Origin: Manihot esculenta
Lineage: Eukaryota; Streptophyta; Magnoliopsida; Malpighiales; Euphorbiaceae
NCBI RefSeq assembly: GCF_001659605.2
Contig: NC_035165.2
Span: 13,698,445 to 13,762,444, forward strand
Direction of reading: 5' to 3'
Length of the DNA: 64,000 nt
The notes below the pieces were generated by a model. It ran no database searches. It was not told the origin of the DNA and saw nothing but the letters and a program-made list of their open reading frames with translations. A program made the position numbers and the translations under genes. This document shows, one piece after another, positions 33,882-46,740 of this stretch. Every line of letters starts with the position of its first letter. Position 1 is the first letter of the stretch.

Positions 33882-35876
33882 TTCCCTTCCACTTGTAAAG
33901 AACTCGACCTCGAGTTGTCTTCAGCAGGATAGTACTGAAATAGATTCTCCACGTTAAACATCTTGGAAATTTTCATCTCATGTGGAAGGTCAAGAACATA
34001 GGCATTGTCATTAATCTTCTGAATGATCTGGAATGGACCAATCTTCTTGGCGTCAAGCTTTTTCTGTCCTCCACCACGCTCCTTGCGTAAATACACCATA
34101 ACTTGATCACCGACATTGAAGGATTTAAAACGCCTATGTTTATCAGCTGTAGCTTTATATTTATCATTGGCTTCCGTAAGGCATTGTTGTACTTGCTTGA
34201 AAACATCCACGTGCTGCTTTGCCAGGTTGCTTGCTGCAAGACGGTTCTGATAACCTGTGGGAAGTGCGATAAGATCAACTATATGCGCTGGGACTTTCCT
34301 GTACACAACAGCAAATGGTGACATCTTTGTGGAGTTGTGAATCGCACTATTGTAAGTAAATTCTGCTTGGGCAAGAGCAAGATCCCAAGCAGTTTTCTTG
34401 TTACTGCAGATGCAGCGTAGAAGACTGCCAAGCGTGCGGTTTACCACTTCAGTTTGTCCATCAGTTTGGGGGTGAGCAGCACTGCTGTATCGAAGTTTAG
34501 TCCCGAAGCGTTTCCATAAAGTCACCCAGAAGTGAGCTAGAAACTTCACATCTCTGTCAGAAGTAATGGTTTTGGGGACACCATGTAAGCGAACAATCTC
34601 CTGGAAAAACAGTTTTGCTACATGGGAAGCATCATTAGTTTTCTTGCAGGGAATGAAATGCGCCATTTTAGAGAACCTATGAACAACAACAAAAATGGAA
34701 TCAGATCCACGTTGAGTACGTGGAAGACCAAGAACAAAACCCATAGACAAGTCCTCCCAAGGATGGGCTGGAATAGGCAGTGGAGTGTATAAGCCTGTAT
34801 TCTGCGAATGTCCCTTCTGAGTTTGACACACTGGGCACTTCTGAACCATTCGACCTGTATCCTTTTTTAATTGAGGCAAGTAAAAACACTCCTCCAACCC
34901 AGCAATAGTCTTGTCACGCCCCAAATGACCACTCAAACCTCCTCCATGGATCTCGCGAATCAACTTCTCCCGCAAGGAAGATCGAAGGATGCATAACCTG
35001 TTCTCCTTAAAAAGAAAGTCATCATGTATCAAGAACCCATCAGTAGGCTGGTGAGTCTGGACTCTAGCCCATATATCAGCAAAATCATCATCTGTAGCAT
35101 ACAAATCCTTCAGGAATTCAAAACCTACAATCTCCTGATTAACTGTAATTAACAGAGCAGCCCTCCTACTCAAAGCATCTGCCACCTTATTACTATGGCC
35201 AGCCTTATGTTTGATGACATAATGAAAGGCTCCAAAGTAAGCTGCCTATCGGGCATGCATCTTATTCACATGTTTTTTAGTTTTAAAATGGATCAGAGAC
35301 TGATGATCTGTGTGAATAATAAATTCTCGTCCCATCAAATACTGCTCCCAAGTTTTAAAAGCCTGGAATACTGCATATAGTTCCTGTTCATAAGTAGACC
35401 ACTTCTTTCTAGCTTCATTCAGTTTCTCACTAAAGAAGGCAATAGGCCTTTTAGACTGTGACAATACTCCTCCAATCCCAACTCCACAAGAATCACATTC
35501 AATCTCAAACAGTTTATCAAAATCAGGTAGAGCAAGAATAGGGGCAGAAGTAAGCTTATCTTTAATCTCTTCAAAGCTCTTCTTGGCAGCTTCAGTCCAT
35601 GCAAATTTTTGCACTCTCTCTTTCTTCAAGCAATCTGTGATAGGGGCAACGATGCTGCTGAAATTTCTGATAAACCGTCGGTAGAAAGTGGCAAGGCCAT
35701 GAAAGCTGCGAACTTCAGAAATAGTTTTGGGGATGGGCCAATTCTATATTGCTTCTACCTTCGTCTCATCAACATGTATCCCTTCTGCACTAACAACGAA
35801 TCCCAGGAACAGAACGCGCTCCGTCATATAGATGAACTTCTTAAGATTAATAATCAACTTACTTTCTTGTAGGGCC
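33854..35876 (-). pseudogene. Element F pol, 3' part: end of RT, RNase H, integrase
   Basis: The frame resumes left of G with LIINLKKFIYMTERVLFLGFVVS (RT connection), then RNase H ([34 protein letters not shown]) and integrase ([42 protein letters not shown]). Two nonsense codons interrupt it: TAG near 35744 (after VEAI) and TAG near 35246 (after MHAR, where relatives have Trp). Integrase itself is open to TAA at 33854. The last residues (NDMEQLDSY) are encoded inside the 3' LTR, so the polypurine tract (GTGGAAGGGAA) lies within the gene. No chromodomain is seen. Confidence 0.9.
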
Positions 35877-38099
35877 TGTAATACCCGGCTAGACTCCGGT
35901 ATCGGAATTCCTACCGTCCGGTGGAATCTCAGATGTCGGAGACCTCTAGAAGGGAAAAACCATGTTTTCATGAAATTTTTTAATGTTTTTGATGATTTTA
36001 AGTAAAGAGGAAATGAGTTTTTGGAATAAAAACACCCTTGGAGGAAACTCAGGTTCGGCCGCCGAAACTCAAAGTTCGGCCGCCGAAACTCAAAGTTCGG
36101 CCGCCGAACATGCATGCTTTTCGGGTGAGCCTTAGGCCCCCGAAGGCATAAGTGAGGGAAGCCCAGGTTCGGCCGCCGAACATGGCATGCATGCGGGGGC
36201 ACGTTCGGCCGCCGAACATGGCATGCATGCGGGGGCACGTTCGGCTCCCGAATGTGGCCTGGCCAGCCACTATAAAAGAGCCCCTTAGCCGAAATGGGCG
36301 AGCTTTCTCCAAATTTTCGGCCAAGGTGAGCCCTTCCGCCGTTCCTCACCATCCTTGAGTTCTTTCCTTCAAATCTTTCAAGATTTTCACAAGTTTTTGC
36401 TTTATTTTGAAGATTTTCGAGTTTAAAACAAGTTTTGGAGCTTTGAGGTTCAAGAACTCAAAATCTCCCACCTCCGAGTTTAGGACGTCTCTCCCTCGAT
36501 CTTCAAGAGGTAAGAGCCGATCTTAAGCTCATTTCATGTTTAAAGTAAGTTTTATGCAAGATCTATGGGGTAGAATGCATGTTTAGCTCATAGTTAGGTT
36601 TTCGAGTTTATGTTGTGTTTTTGAGCAATGTGTGTTGTAGTTGGGGTTTAAGTTAGTTTGAAGCCCCTAGGAGCCAATGTATGTATATTTGCATGATTTG
36701 GATGAGTTATATGCATGTTGGAATGGAAAGGAGAAGTTTTGTGCAAAGGGAGCCAAGTTTCTGCCCTTTGGCAGAAACCAGGTTCGGCAGCCGAAGGACT
36801 TTCGGCCGCCGAACATGGCTTGGGAGGCAGGCCTTTCGGCTGCCGAAGTTGCCCCTGAAAAGAGACTTTCGTCTTTGTCTGGGACTTTCGGCCGCCGAAG
36901 GTGCCGCCGAACCTGCCCTGTTCAGCCTTCCTTTGCATGTTTTTGCATGATTGTTTGAGGTGTTTTAGGGGGTTTTTGGGGGATGTTTTTAGAATTATGT
37001 TCTAGTTGTTTGGTCCCTCATTTGAGTCCACCTATGTAGGTTCGGACCCGAGGAACCAAGGACCCCAGCAGTGAGTCAGCTGCTTCAGTCTTTGTCAGAG
37101 CTAGCCAAGAGGTGAGTAGAATAAACTTTTATGTTTTAAAGCAAATGAATTATACAGTTGAGCATGTTCATGCGTCATGAATGCCATGTGATGAATTAGG
37201 TTGTTTGCATTAGAAATCACGAATATGTTGCATTGCATTTATGATGTTGATGTGGATTGGTTATTGGATGATCCTTTAGTCCTCATATGGTATGATGATG
37301 TTACGGCATGATATGGTATGGAAGTCCAGGTTGTACCCATTCTACGTCCCTGGCACTATGTAAGAGAAAGTCCAGGTTGTACCCATTCTACGTCCCTGGC
37401 ACATTGGTATGCATGATATGTTATGTTAAGAGAAAGACCGGTTGTACCCATTCTACGTCCCGGCACTTTGGAATGTAGAGGACTATTGGTGACAATACCA
37501 TCCGAGATGTGATTTGTTGTGATGTGTTGCATTACATGATGGCATGAGATTTTAATGTTGTTTTCTATTATTCTGCTCACTGCGCTCTAGTAGCTCACCC
37601 CTTTTCCCTAATCCCCCAGGTTTGCAGGTACGGGCTAGACAGAGAAGTCAAGAAGAGTAAAGTCTTGTAATTGTAATAGTTAGAAAGTGGACATGATAAA
37701 TTGTAAGATGATGTATAACTGAATAGTTATGTTATGTATAATGATATTGAGAATTAGAAGTTATGCTTGACCCTATAGATGTTGTAATCCCTTTTATTAC
37801 ATGATCTTATGTTTATTGATGACTATGTTAGCCAACTCAACACATGTATATCGCCCATTGGGGCATTGATGAGATCCCACTGAGGGGTCAAGTTTATGAT
37901 TATGTTTAGTGCTTGCACAGGTTGAGTTTGGTGTATGAGGAATGAATGAAAGAAAAGTTTTAATTTTTATGTATGTTGTTGATCATGTATGGGATTAAAC
38001 AGGTTTACAGGTTGCATGTCAGGCTTGCTACGGGTCCCGGCGGCCTTAAGCCGATCTGGATCCTAGCGCCGGTAGCGATCTGATTTTCCGGTCGTTACA
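35877..38099 (+). repeat. Element G 5' LTR
   Basis: The 2,223-bp LTR has palindromes in U3 (about 36054-36183, including head-to-tail CTCAAAGTTCGGCCGCCGAAA units), a TATA box in GCCACTATAAAAGAG (near 36270), a leader palindrome cluster at 36781-36912, and a GTTGTACCCATTCTACGTCCC minisatellite at about 37323-37470. The 3' copy is ~2,240 bp and differs in copy number of the palindrome units. Confidence 0.92.
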
Positions 38100-38102
38100 G
38101 AA

Positions 38103-38115
38103 TGGTATCAGAGCC
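38103..38115 (+). other. Element G primer-binding site (tRNA-iMet)
   Basis: TGGTATCAGAGCC lies 3 bp after the LTR, a perfect match to the initiator tRNA-Met 3' end. Leader continues to the Gag ATG at 38361, preceded by an acceptor-like CTGCCTTTCAG. Confidence 0.9.
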
Positions 38116-38360
38116 CTAGGTTCATATGGTCGGACCTAGAGTGTCGGGCTCATAGAGGTTATAGAAGGTCAAGCACAATAGGAAGATCATGTCCACTATG
38201 ATAGGATGTGGAGTCCTGTCTTGCATGATGATGTGAAATGCCATGATTATATACATGTGCATTAATGATATGTGATGTATGTGATGAGGGTTCATGTGTG
38301 CCCACATGAACCATATGATGCTAATGTTTGTTTGTTATGTGCTGCCTTTCAGAAAACAGG

Positions 38361-41300
38361 ATGAGAGGAACTCATCGATCTGCACGATTGACTGGAGTGC
38401 CACCTGAGGATGAGGGCATGAGCGCCCGTCCTCCTACATTGCCTAGGGCAATGTCTAGTAGGTCTAATAGAGAAAGAGCAGTAAGAGACCCTAGAAGGTC
38501 TTTGGATCTGGGTAGAAGCAGATGAGTCAGAGGAACAGTTCAGGGAGGAATGTCTGAAGGCATGGGGGATGATATGGATGTAGAGCAGAGGAGGGATGGC
38601 AGTCTGGGAGTTAGCATGTCAGAAGAGGGAATGGGAGAGTCCCAAGGAGGCACTCAGGCCTCGGGATTTGTTCAGCCACCCCACTACCCACACTTCTCAC
38701 AAAACCCCGGGTATTCGATGGGAGGTACATCGGAATACCCTAGCTTCACCCCTTATCCCACACAGATGCCATACCCACCCTACTACCCACCATATTCACA
38801 ATACCCAATGTATCCACCTCCACCTTACTATCCAAATCTAGCAAACCCTACCTCAGAAAATGTTGCACCACCTCCACCACCTACAGAACCAGCAGCCCCA
38901 GTTACCCAACCTCCTAGACCTAGCTCAGCCAGTGGGAGCAAGGTCAAGATGACCGACTACATGAAACTGGGTGCTCCTCAGTATGAAAAAGGGGATGACC
39001 CATTTGTGTATCTTGAAAGGGTTAAGGTGATCACAAATGAGATTGGGGCTGATGACAGTAGAGCCATTCAGATGGCTGGGTTCACTCTTAAGTGTAAGAA
39101 GGCGCGAGAGTGGTTCAAGAATTATGTGAACCCCAAAGTAGACAGCATGTCTTGGGAGGAGTTTGCAAACGAGTTTGCAGGATGGGATTTTCCCGATAGT
39201 TCAAGGGAGCTGAAGATGATAGAGTTTGAGCAGTTGAGGCAGACCGATGATATGGGTGTAGAGGAGTTCACAGACAGATTCTTGGAGCTGTTGCCATTTG
39301 CAGGGCAAAACCTTGACACAGACCAGAAAAGGTCAAGGAGGTATATCATGAAACTCCACTCTAGATATTCCTCCTTGATCCAGTCAGCAGATAGGGAGAG
39401 CTTCCATGCCATAGTGGATATGGCCCGGAAAATGGAGGCCAGTGCCATCGTTCAGGGGACAGTTAAGCAGTCAGTGGCACAACCTTCTGGTTCCAAGACC
39501 CCAGGCTCTTCTTCTTTCAGTGCAGCAGCTTCAGGTAGCAAAAAGTGGAGTAACACCACTAGGAAGCCCAAGAAGAACAAGTTTTGGAACAAGGTCAAGT
39601 CCAGTCTGGGACTAGGGAGTGGCTCAAGCTCTGGCGCGGATAATGCAGTTTGTGCAAAGTGTGGTAGGCTACACAGGGGAGTTTGTCGGGCTGGGACAGC
39701 AGCCTGCTTCAGATGCGGGCAAGAGGGACACATGGCTCGGGAGTGTCCTAGGGCAGCTTTTGGAGCACAGTCTCAGCAGACAGCTTCGGGTAGTGTGGCT
39801 CAGCCAGCAGCTCCAGCCGTGACTCAGGCCAGTGGCAGAGGTAGAGGGAGAGGGGCAGCCTCTTCTTCAGCGAGTTTCAGAGGTGAAGGTCCATCAGCTC
39901 CAGCACGGATCTTCACAATGACTCAGCAGGAGGCAGATGCATCTAACACCGTGGTGGCAGGTAATTTAGTCATTGGTTGTTCAGATGTGTATGCCTTGAT
40001 GGACCCTGGTGCATCTCATTCTTTTATTGCTCCGAGAGCCATCCAGAGGTTGGGGTTGATGATCTCTGAGTTAGAATATCCTCTCTGGGAGTGGACCCAA
40101 GTGTGATCCATCGGTGGCAGAGTCAGTCTGCCAGTGTAGTCCTGTGTTTGTTGAGGGAAGATGCTTGTCCGCCGACCTGGTGGTTCTAGATTTGACAGAT
40201 TTTGACGTCATTCTAGGGATGGACTGGTTATCTACCCATGGTGCTACCTTGGACTGCAGGGACAAGGTAGTCAGGTTCAGAGGTCAGGATGGGTCAGAGG
40301 TTGTCTTCAGGGGAGACAGGAGGGGTACACCTAGAGGTCTGATATCAGCTCTTCAGGCTCGTAGGTTGCTTAGGAAGGGATGTCAGGGGTATTTGGCTCA
40401 TGTGAGAGAGCTTAGCAGTCAGGTTAGAGAGCCCGCCTCGGTGCCAGTGGTTAGAGAGTTTCTAGACGACTTCCCAAACGAGCTGCCAAGTTTACCACCT
40501 GCTAGGGAGATAGAGTTCGAGATAGAATTGATGCCTGGAACCCGATCGATCTCTATTCCTCCCTACAGGATGGCTCCAGCTGAGTTGAAGGAATTGAAAG
40601 ATCAGTTGCAAGAGCTGGTAGAAAAGGGCTTCATCCGACCGAGCACCTCACCTTGGGGTGCACCAGTCTTGTTTGTCAGAAAGAAGGATGGATCCCTTCG
40701 TCTTTGTATCGACTACAGGCAGTTGAACAAAGTCACTACCAAGAATAAGTACCCATTGCCAAGGATCGACGATCTATTTGACCAACTAGCCGGAGCAGGT
40801 TGTTTCTCCAAAATAGATCTGAGATCGGGGTACCATCAGCTAAGGATAAGGGATGAAGATGTGCCGAAGACAGCCTTCAGGACAAGATATGGGCATTTTG
40901 AGTTCCTTGTAATGCCGTTCGGGTTAACCAACGCCCCTGCAGCATTCATGGATCTCATGAACAAAGTGTTTAGCCAATACCTGGATCACTTCGTTATTGT
41001 CTTCATAGATGATATCTTGGTGTATTCCAGGAATGCAGAGGAGTATGCCCATCATCTGAGGTTGGTTCTACAGACCTTGAGGGAACATGGCTTGTATGCC
41101 AAGTTCTCTATGTGTGAGTTCTGGCTAAGGAGCATTTCGTTCTTGGGGCATGTAGTGTCAGAGAATGGGATAGAGGTGGACCCCAAGAAGACAGAAACTG
41201 TGGCTAACTGGCCTAGACCCACTTCAGTGACGGAGATCAGGAGTTTCTTGGGTTTGGCAGGTTACTACAGGAGGTTCGTTCAGGACTTCTCGAAAATAGC

Positions 41301-43344
41301 AGCTCCTCTGACCAGACTAACCAGGAAGAATCAGAACTTTCTGTGGACCGACCAGTGCGAAGAGAGTTTTGCAGAGCTTAAGAAGAGATTGACTTCAGCA
41401 CCAGTGTTAGCTCTGCCAACTAGTGATGAGGACTTTACAGTCTTTTGTGATGCGTCCCGTGTGGGACTGGGTTGTGTGCTGATGCAGAATGAGAGGGTGA
41501 TTGCTTATGCTTCTAGGCAGCTGAAGAAGCATGAGTTGAATTACCCCACGCATGACCTAGAGATGGCAACAGTAATCTTTGCACTCAAGATGTGGAGGCA
41601 CTACCTCTATGGGGTAAAATGTGAGATCTTTACAGATCATAAGAGCCTGCAGTACATCCTGAGTCAAAGAGATTTGAACTTGAGACAAAGGAGATGGGTA
41701 GAGCTGCTGAGTGACTATAATTGCAAGATTCAGTATCATCCGGGAAAGGCGAATGTCGTGGCAGATGCCCTAAGCCGGAAGTCACTAGGCAGTCTATCCC
41801 ACATCACGGCAGAGAGGAGACCAGTGGTGAAGGAGTTTTACAAGCTCATTGATGAAGGTCTACAGTTCGAGTTGTCTGGTACAGGTGTTTTAGTGGCCCT
41901 GATGAGAGTGGCACCCGTGTTTCTGGAGCAGGTGGCTCAGAAACAGCATGAGGACCCAGAGTTAGTGAAGATTGCCAGGACTGTTCAGTCAGGCAAAGAC
42001 AGTGAGTTCAGATTTGACAATAGGGGGATCCTCCGCTATGGGAGTCGATTGTGTGTACCAGATGACATAGGGCTAAAAGGAGACATTATGAGAGAGGCTC
42101 ATAATGCAAGATACAGCATTCACCCCGGAGCCACCAAGATGTATCAAGATCTGAAGAAAGTTTACTGGTGGCCAGCTATGAAGAAAGAAGTGGCACAGTT
42201 TGTGTCAGCCTGCGAAGTTTGTCAGAGGGTGAAGCTGGAACATCAGAAGCCGGCTGGAATGCTTAACCCGCTACCTATTCCAGAGTGGAAATGGGAGAAC
42301 ATAGCTATGGACTTCGTAGTGGGGTTACCGGCGATGTCCAACATATTGGACTCCATATGGGTGATTGTGGACAGACTCACCAAATCTGCTCACTTCATCC
42401 CTATCAGGAGTGGCTACTCTGTGGACAAGTTGGCGCAGGTATATGTGGATGAGATCGTCAGGCTGCATGGGGTTCCTATTTCAATAGTGTCTGATAGAGG
42501 GCCCCAGTTCACCTCCAGATTTTGGCGGAGTCTGCAGAATGCCATGGGTACTAGATTGGATTTCAGTACTGCCTTCCACCCCCAGACGGACGGACAGTCC
42601 GAAAGGACCATCTAGACTATCGAGGATATGCTTAGAATGTGTGTGCTGGACTTTGGCGGTTCTTGGAGGCAGCATTTACCTTTGGTGGAGTTTGCCTACA
42701 ATAACAGCCATCATGCTAGCATCGGGATGGCTCCATATGAAGCTTTGTACGGAAGGAAGTGCAGGTCACCTGTTTGCTGGGAGGAAATTGGAGAGAAGGC
42801 CTTGGCAGGGCCCGAGCTAGTAGAGATCACCAGCAGGGTGGTACCCATAATCAGAGAGAGAATCAAGACTGCTGCAAGCAGATAGAAGAGTTATGCAGAC
42901 ATTCGCAGAAGACAAGTAGAGCTTCAGGAGGGAGATCTGGTATTGCTCAAGGTGTCTCCAATGAAAGGAGTGGTTCGTTTTGGGAAGAAAGGTAAACTAG
43001 CCCCACGATACATTGGACCCTTTGAGATCTTGCAGAAGACTGGGAATGTGTCGTACAAGCTAGATTTGCCTGCTTCAATGGCGAGAATCCATCCGGTTTT
43101 CCATGTTTCAATGTTGAGGAAGTTTGTGTCAGATCCGAGCAAGGTTCTTAGTGAGCCTGATGTGGAGATCCAAGAGGATCTCACTTATGTTGAGCAGCCA
43201 GTGCGGATCATAGACACCCAGATCAGAAAGTTAAGAAACAAGGAAATCCCGATGGTGAAAGTCCTGTGGAACCACCACAATTTGGAAGAATGCACTTGGG
43301 AGACACGGGAGTCCATGCTCCAGCAATACCCTTATCTTTTCTAA
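38361..43344 (+). pseudogene. Element G gag-pol (four lesions)
   Basis: This is a full-length chromovirus polyprotein gene colinear with that of H: Gag core, two knuckles ([26 protein letters not shown]), protease [21 protein letters not shown], RNase H, integrase and chromodomain ending QQYPYLF at 43341. Lesions are TGA at 38523-38525 near the Gag N-terminus, a 2-bp deletion near 40089 in protease (TGGGAGTGG for TGGGTCAGTGG), TAG at 42613-42615 (CAG to TAG) just after the integrase catalytic Glu, and TAG at 42883-42885 (CAG to TAG). RT and RNase H are undamaged in the frame from 40114. The family stop is TAA at 43342-43344. Confidence 0.93.
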
Positions 43345-43413
43345 GGTTAGTTCTTGTATGTTTCATGTGTGTTATGTGCATGTTGTGATGACTCTATGCA
43401 TGTGCTAGTTGAG

Positions 43414-43449
43414 GAACATTCGGGGATGAATGTTCTTAAGGGGGGAGAA
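43414..43449 (+). other. Element G hairpin and polypurine tract
   Basis: GAACATTC (43414-43421) pairs with GAATGTTC (43428-43435), extended by a G-T wobble, and is followed by AAGGGGGGAGAA (43438-43449) directly before the 3' LTR. Confidence 0.85.
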
Positions 43450-45118
43450 TGTAATACCCGGCTAGACTCCGGTATCGGAATTCCTACCGTCCGGTGGAAT
43501 CTCGGATGTCGGAGACCTTTAGAAGGGAAAAACCATGTTTTCATGAAATATTTTAATGTTTTTGATGATTTTAAGTAAAGAGGAAATGAGTTTTTGGAAT
43601 AAAAACACCCTTGGAGGAAACTCAGGTTCGGCCGCCGAAACTCAAAGTTCGGCCGCCGAACATGCATGCTTTTCGGGTGAGCCTTAGGCCCCCGAAGGCA
43701 TAAGTGAGGGAAGCCCAAGTTCGGCCGCCGAACCTCAAGTTCGGCCGCCGAACATGGCATGCATGCGGGGGCACGTTCGGCTCCCGAATATGGCCTGGCC
43801 AGCCACTATAAAAGAGCCCCTTAGCCGAAATGGGCGAGCTTTCTCCCCATTTTCGGCCAAGGTGAGCCCTTCCGCCGTTCCTCACCATCCTTGAGTTCTT
43901 TCCTTCAAATCTTTCAAGATTTTCACAAGTTTTTGCTTTGTTTTGAAGATTTTCGAGTTTAAAGCAAGTTTTGGAGCTTTGAGGTTCAAGAACTCAAAAT
44001 CTCCCACCTCCGAGTTTAGGACGTCTCTCCCTCGATCTTTAAGAGGTAAGAGCCGATCTTAAGCTCATTTCATGTTTAAAGTAAGTTTTATGCAAGATCT
44101 ATGGGGTAGAATGCATGTTTAGCTCATAGTTAGGTTTTTGAGTTTATGTTGTGTTTTTGAGCAATGTGTGTTGTAGTTGGGGTTTAAGTTAGTTTGAAGC
44201 CCCTAGGAGCCAATGTATGTATATTTGCATGATTTGGATGAGTTATATGCATGTTAGAATGGAAAGGAGAAGTTTTGTGCAAAGGGAGCCAAGTTTCTGC
44301 CCTTTGGCAGAAACCAGGTTCAGCAGCCGAAGGACTTTCGGCCGTCGAACATGGCTTGGGAGGCAGGTCTTTCGGCTGCCGAAGTTGCCCCCGAAAAGAG
44401 ACTTTCGTCTTTGTCTGGGACTTTCGGCCGCCGAAGGTGCCGCCGAACCTGTCTGGGTTTCGGCTCTGGAGGGACTTTCGGCCGCCGAAGGTGCCGCCGA
44501 ACCTGCCCTGTTCAGCCTTCCTTTGCATGTTTTTGCATGATTGTTTGAGGTGTTTTAGGGGGTTTTTGGGGGATGTTTTTAGAATTATGGTCTAGTTGTT
44601 TGGTCCCTCATTTGAGTCCACCTATGTAGGTTCGGACCCGAGGAACCGAGGACCCCAGCAGTGAGTCAGCTGCTTCAGTCTTTGTCAGAGCTAGCCAAGA
44701 GGTGAGTAGAATAAACTTTTATGTTTTAAAGCAAATGAATTATACAGTTGAGCATGTTCATACGTCATGAATGCCATGTGATGAATTAGGTTGTTTGCAT
44801 TAGAAATCACGAATATGTTGCATTGCATTTATGATGTTGATGTGGATTGGTTATTGGATGATCCTTTAGTCCTCATATGGTATGATGATGTTACGGCATG
44901 ATATGGTATGGAAGTCCAGGTTGTACCCATTCTACGTCCCTGGCACTATGTAAGAGAAAGTCCAGGTTGTACCCATTCTACGTCCCTGGCACATTGGTAT
45001 GCATGATATGTTATGTTAAGAGAAAGGCCGGTTGTACCCATTCTACGTCCCGGCACTTTGGAATGTAGAGGACTATTGGTGACAATACCATCCGAGATGT
45101 GATTTGTTGTGATGTGTT
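43450..45118 (+). repeat. Element G 3' LTR, left part
   Basis: This is the first 1,669 bp of the G 3' LTR. It ends GTGTT at 45114-45118, where H is inserted, downstream of the minisatellite. The remainder is at 54931-55506. Confidence 0.93.
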
Positions 45119-45295
45119 TGTAATACCCGGCTAGACTCCGGTATCGGAATTCCTACCGTCCGGTGGAATCTCGGATGTCGGAGATCTCAAAAAGGGTAGA
45201 ATCATGTTTTATAAAAATGTTTTCATGTTTTTAATGGTTTTGAGCATGAAATTTAATGAGTTTTTGCATGAAAAGTCCTTGGAGGAAAACCCAGG

Positions 45296-45420
45296 TTCGG
45301 CCGCCGAAAGTCAAGTTCGGCCGCCGAACATGCATGCGTTTTGGAGGCACGTTAGGCCCCCGAAAGCATGAGTTAGGGAAGCAAAGGTTCGGCCGCCGAA
45401 AGTCAAGTTCGGCCGCCGAA
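45296..45420 (+). promoter_or_regulatory. Four TTCGGCCGCCGAA palindromes upstream of the H TATA box
   Basis: Identical 13-bp sites lie at 45296-45308, 45316-45328, 45388-45400 and 45408-45420, in two pairs each spaced 20 bp start to start, about two helical turns. Each site has 6-bp arms around one central base, two CpGs and a GCCGCC core. GCCGCC is the core bound by plant AP2/ERF factors (family knowledge); that such factors act here is inference. Confidence 0.75.
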
Positions 45421-45475
45421 CATTTGCATGGATGCGGAGGCACATTCGGCCCCCGAACGTGGTCTGGCCAGCCAC

Positions 45476-45483
45476 TATAAAAG
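45476..45483 (+). promoter_or_regulatory. TATA box of element H 5' LTR
   Basis: TATAAAAG in GCCACTATAAAAGGG lies 357 bp from the LTR start and just after the palindrome pairs. U3 is thus short and the transcribed part of the LTR very long (~1.85 kb). Confidence 0.78.
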
Positions 45484-46001
45484 GGTCCCTTAGCCGAAAA
45501 CGGGCGAGCTTTTTTCCCTATTTTCGGCCAAGGTGAGCTTTCCGCCATCCTCCCTCAATCTTGAGTTTTTCCTTCCTTTTTCCATGATCTTTACAAGTTT
45601 ATAACTTTGGTTTTGAAGATCTTTGAGCTTAGAATGAGTTTTGGAGCTTGGAGACCAAAAGTTGGAACTTCTCCCATCTTCAAGTTTAGATCTCCTCAGC
45701 CCTCGATCTTCAAGAGGTAAGAGCCGATCTTAAGCTCAATGTATGATTTAAACAAGTTTTATGAAGTTTTTAAGGGGTAGAATGCTTGTTAGGTTATATG
45801 ATGAGTTATGGGTTAATATTGATGTTTGAAACAATGTAGCTTGTTTGTGTGTGATTGAAGTGTTGTAGATGGGGTATATGTATGTTTGAGGCCCCTAGGA
45901 ACTTGTATGCATGCTCTGGTTGAAAAATATGCATGTTTGGAAAGGATTGGAGGCGAGATGTGTTAAGGGAACCAAGTTTCTGCCCTTTGGCAGAAACCAG
46001 G

Positions 46002-46190
46002 TTCGGCAGCCGAAGGTACTTTCGGCCGCCGAACGTGGCTGGGAAGGCAGGCCTTTCGGCTGCCGAAGTTGCCCCCGAAAAGAGACTTTCGTCTCTGTCT
46101 GGCACTTTCGGCCGCCGAAGGTGCCGCCGAACCTAGCTGAGTTTCGTCTCTGTCCAGGACTTTCAGCCGCCGAAGGTGCCGCCGAAAGTG
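46002..46190 (+). repeat. Leader palindrome cluster in element H 5' LTR
   Basis: Sites with different central bases lie at 46002-46014 (centre A), 46021-46033 (C), 46055-46067 (T) and 46107-46119 (C). Half sites (GTGCCGCCGAA) and one degenerate copy near 46165, intact in the 3' LTR, follow. They alternate with TTTCGTCTCTGTC spacers. Confidence 0.85.
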
Positions 46191-46545
46191 CCCTGTTCAG
46201 CCATTTCATGCATATTTTCTGTGATATTTTCAGGATGTTTTAGGGGGTTTTTGGGGAGTAGTTTAGAGTTGTGTTCAAGTATGTATGGTCCCTCATTTGA
46301 GTCCACCTGTGTAGGTTCGGACCCGAGGAACCGAGGACCCCAGCAGTGAGTTCAGCTGCGGTGTTGTCAGAGTCAGCCAGAGGTGAGTGGAACTAAAACC
46401 AAATCTTTTAAATTAATTGTTTTACCATGTTTCATGCATCATGATTATGTAATAGGATGATTGCATTAGTTTCACGAATATGCCGCATTGCATAAATTGT
46501 TGTTGTTGTGGGTGAATGTTGGATGACCCAATTAGTCCAAGACAG

Positions 46546-46740
46546 GAAGACCAGGCCCCATGCTACAGGCCTGGCACAGAGTAAGCAAGTCCAGGCCCCA
46601 GTCTACAGGCCTGGCACAGAGTAAGGTACGGTTATGGGACTTGAAGACCAGGAGCCAGAGGAGGCCCTGGGAAAATGGTAAGTAATGTATGTTCTGACAG
46701 GAAAGACCAGAACCCCATTCTACAGGCCTGGCACAGAGTT
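46546..46740 (+). repeat. Minisatellite in element H 5' LTR
   Basis: Imperfect units containing AGACCAGGCCCCA and CTACAGGCCTGGCACAGAGT recur three or more times. The array occupies the position where C, B, S and G carry arrays with different unit sequences. Confidence 0.8.
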
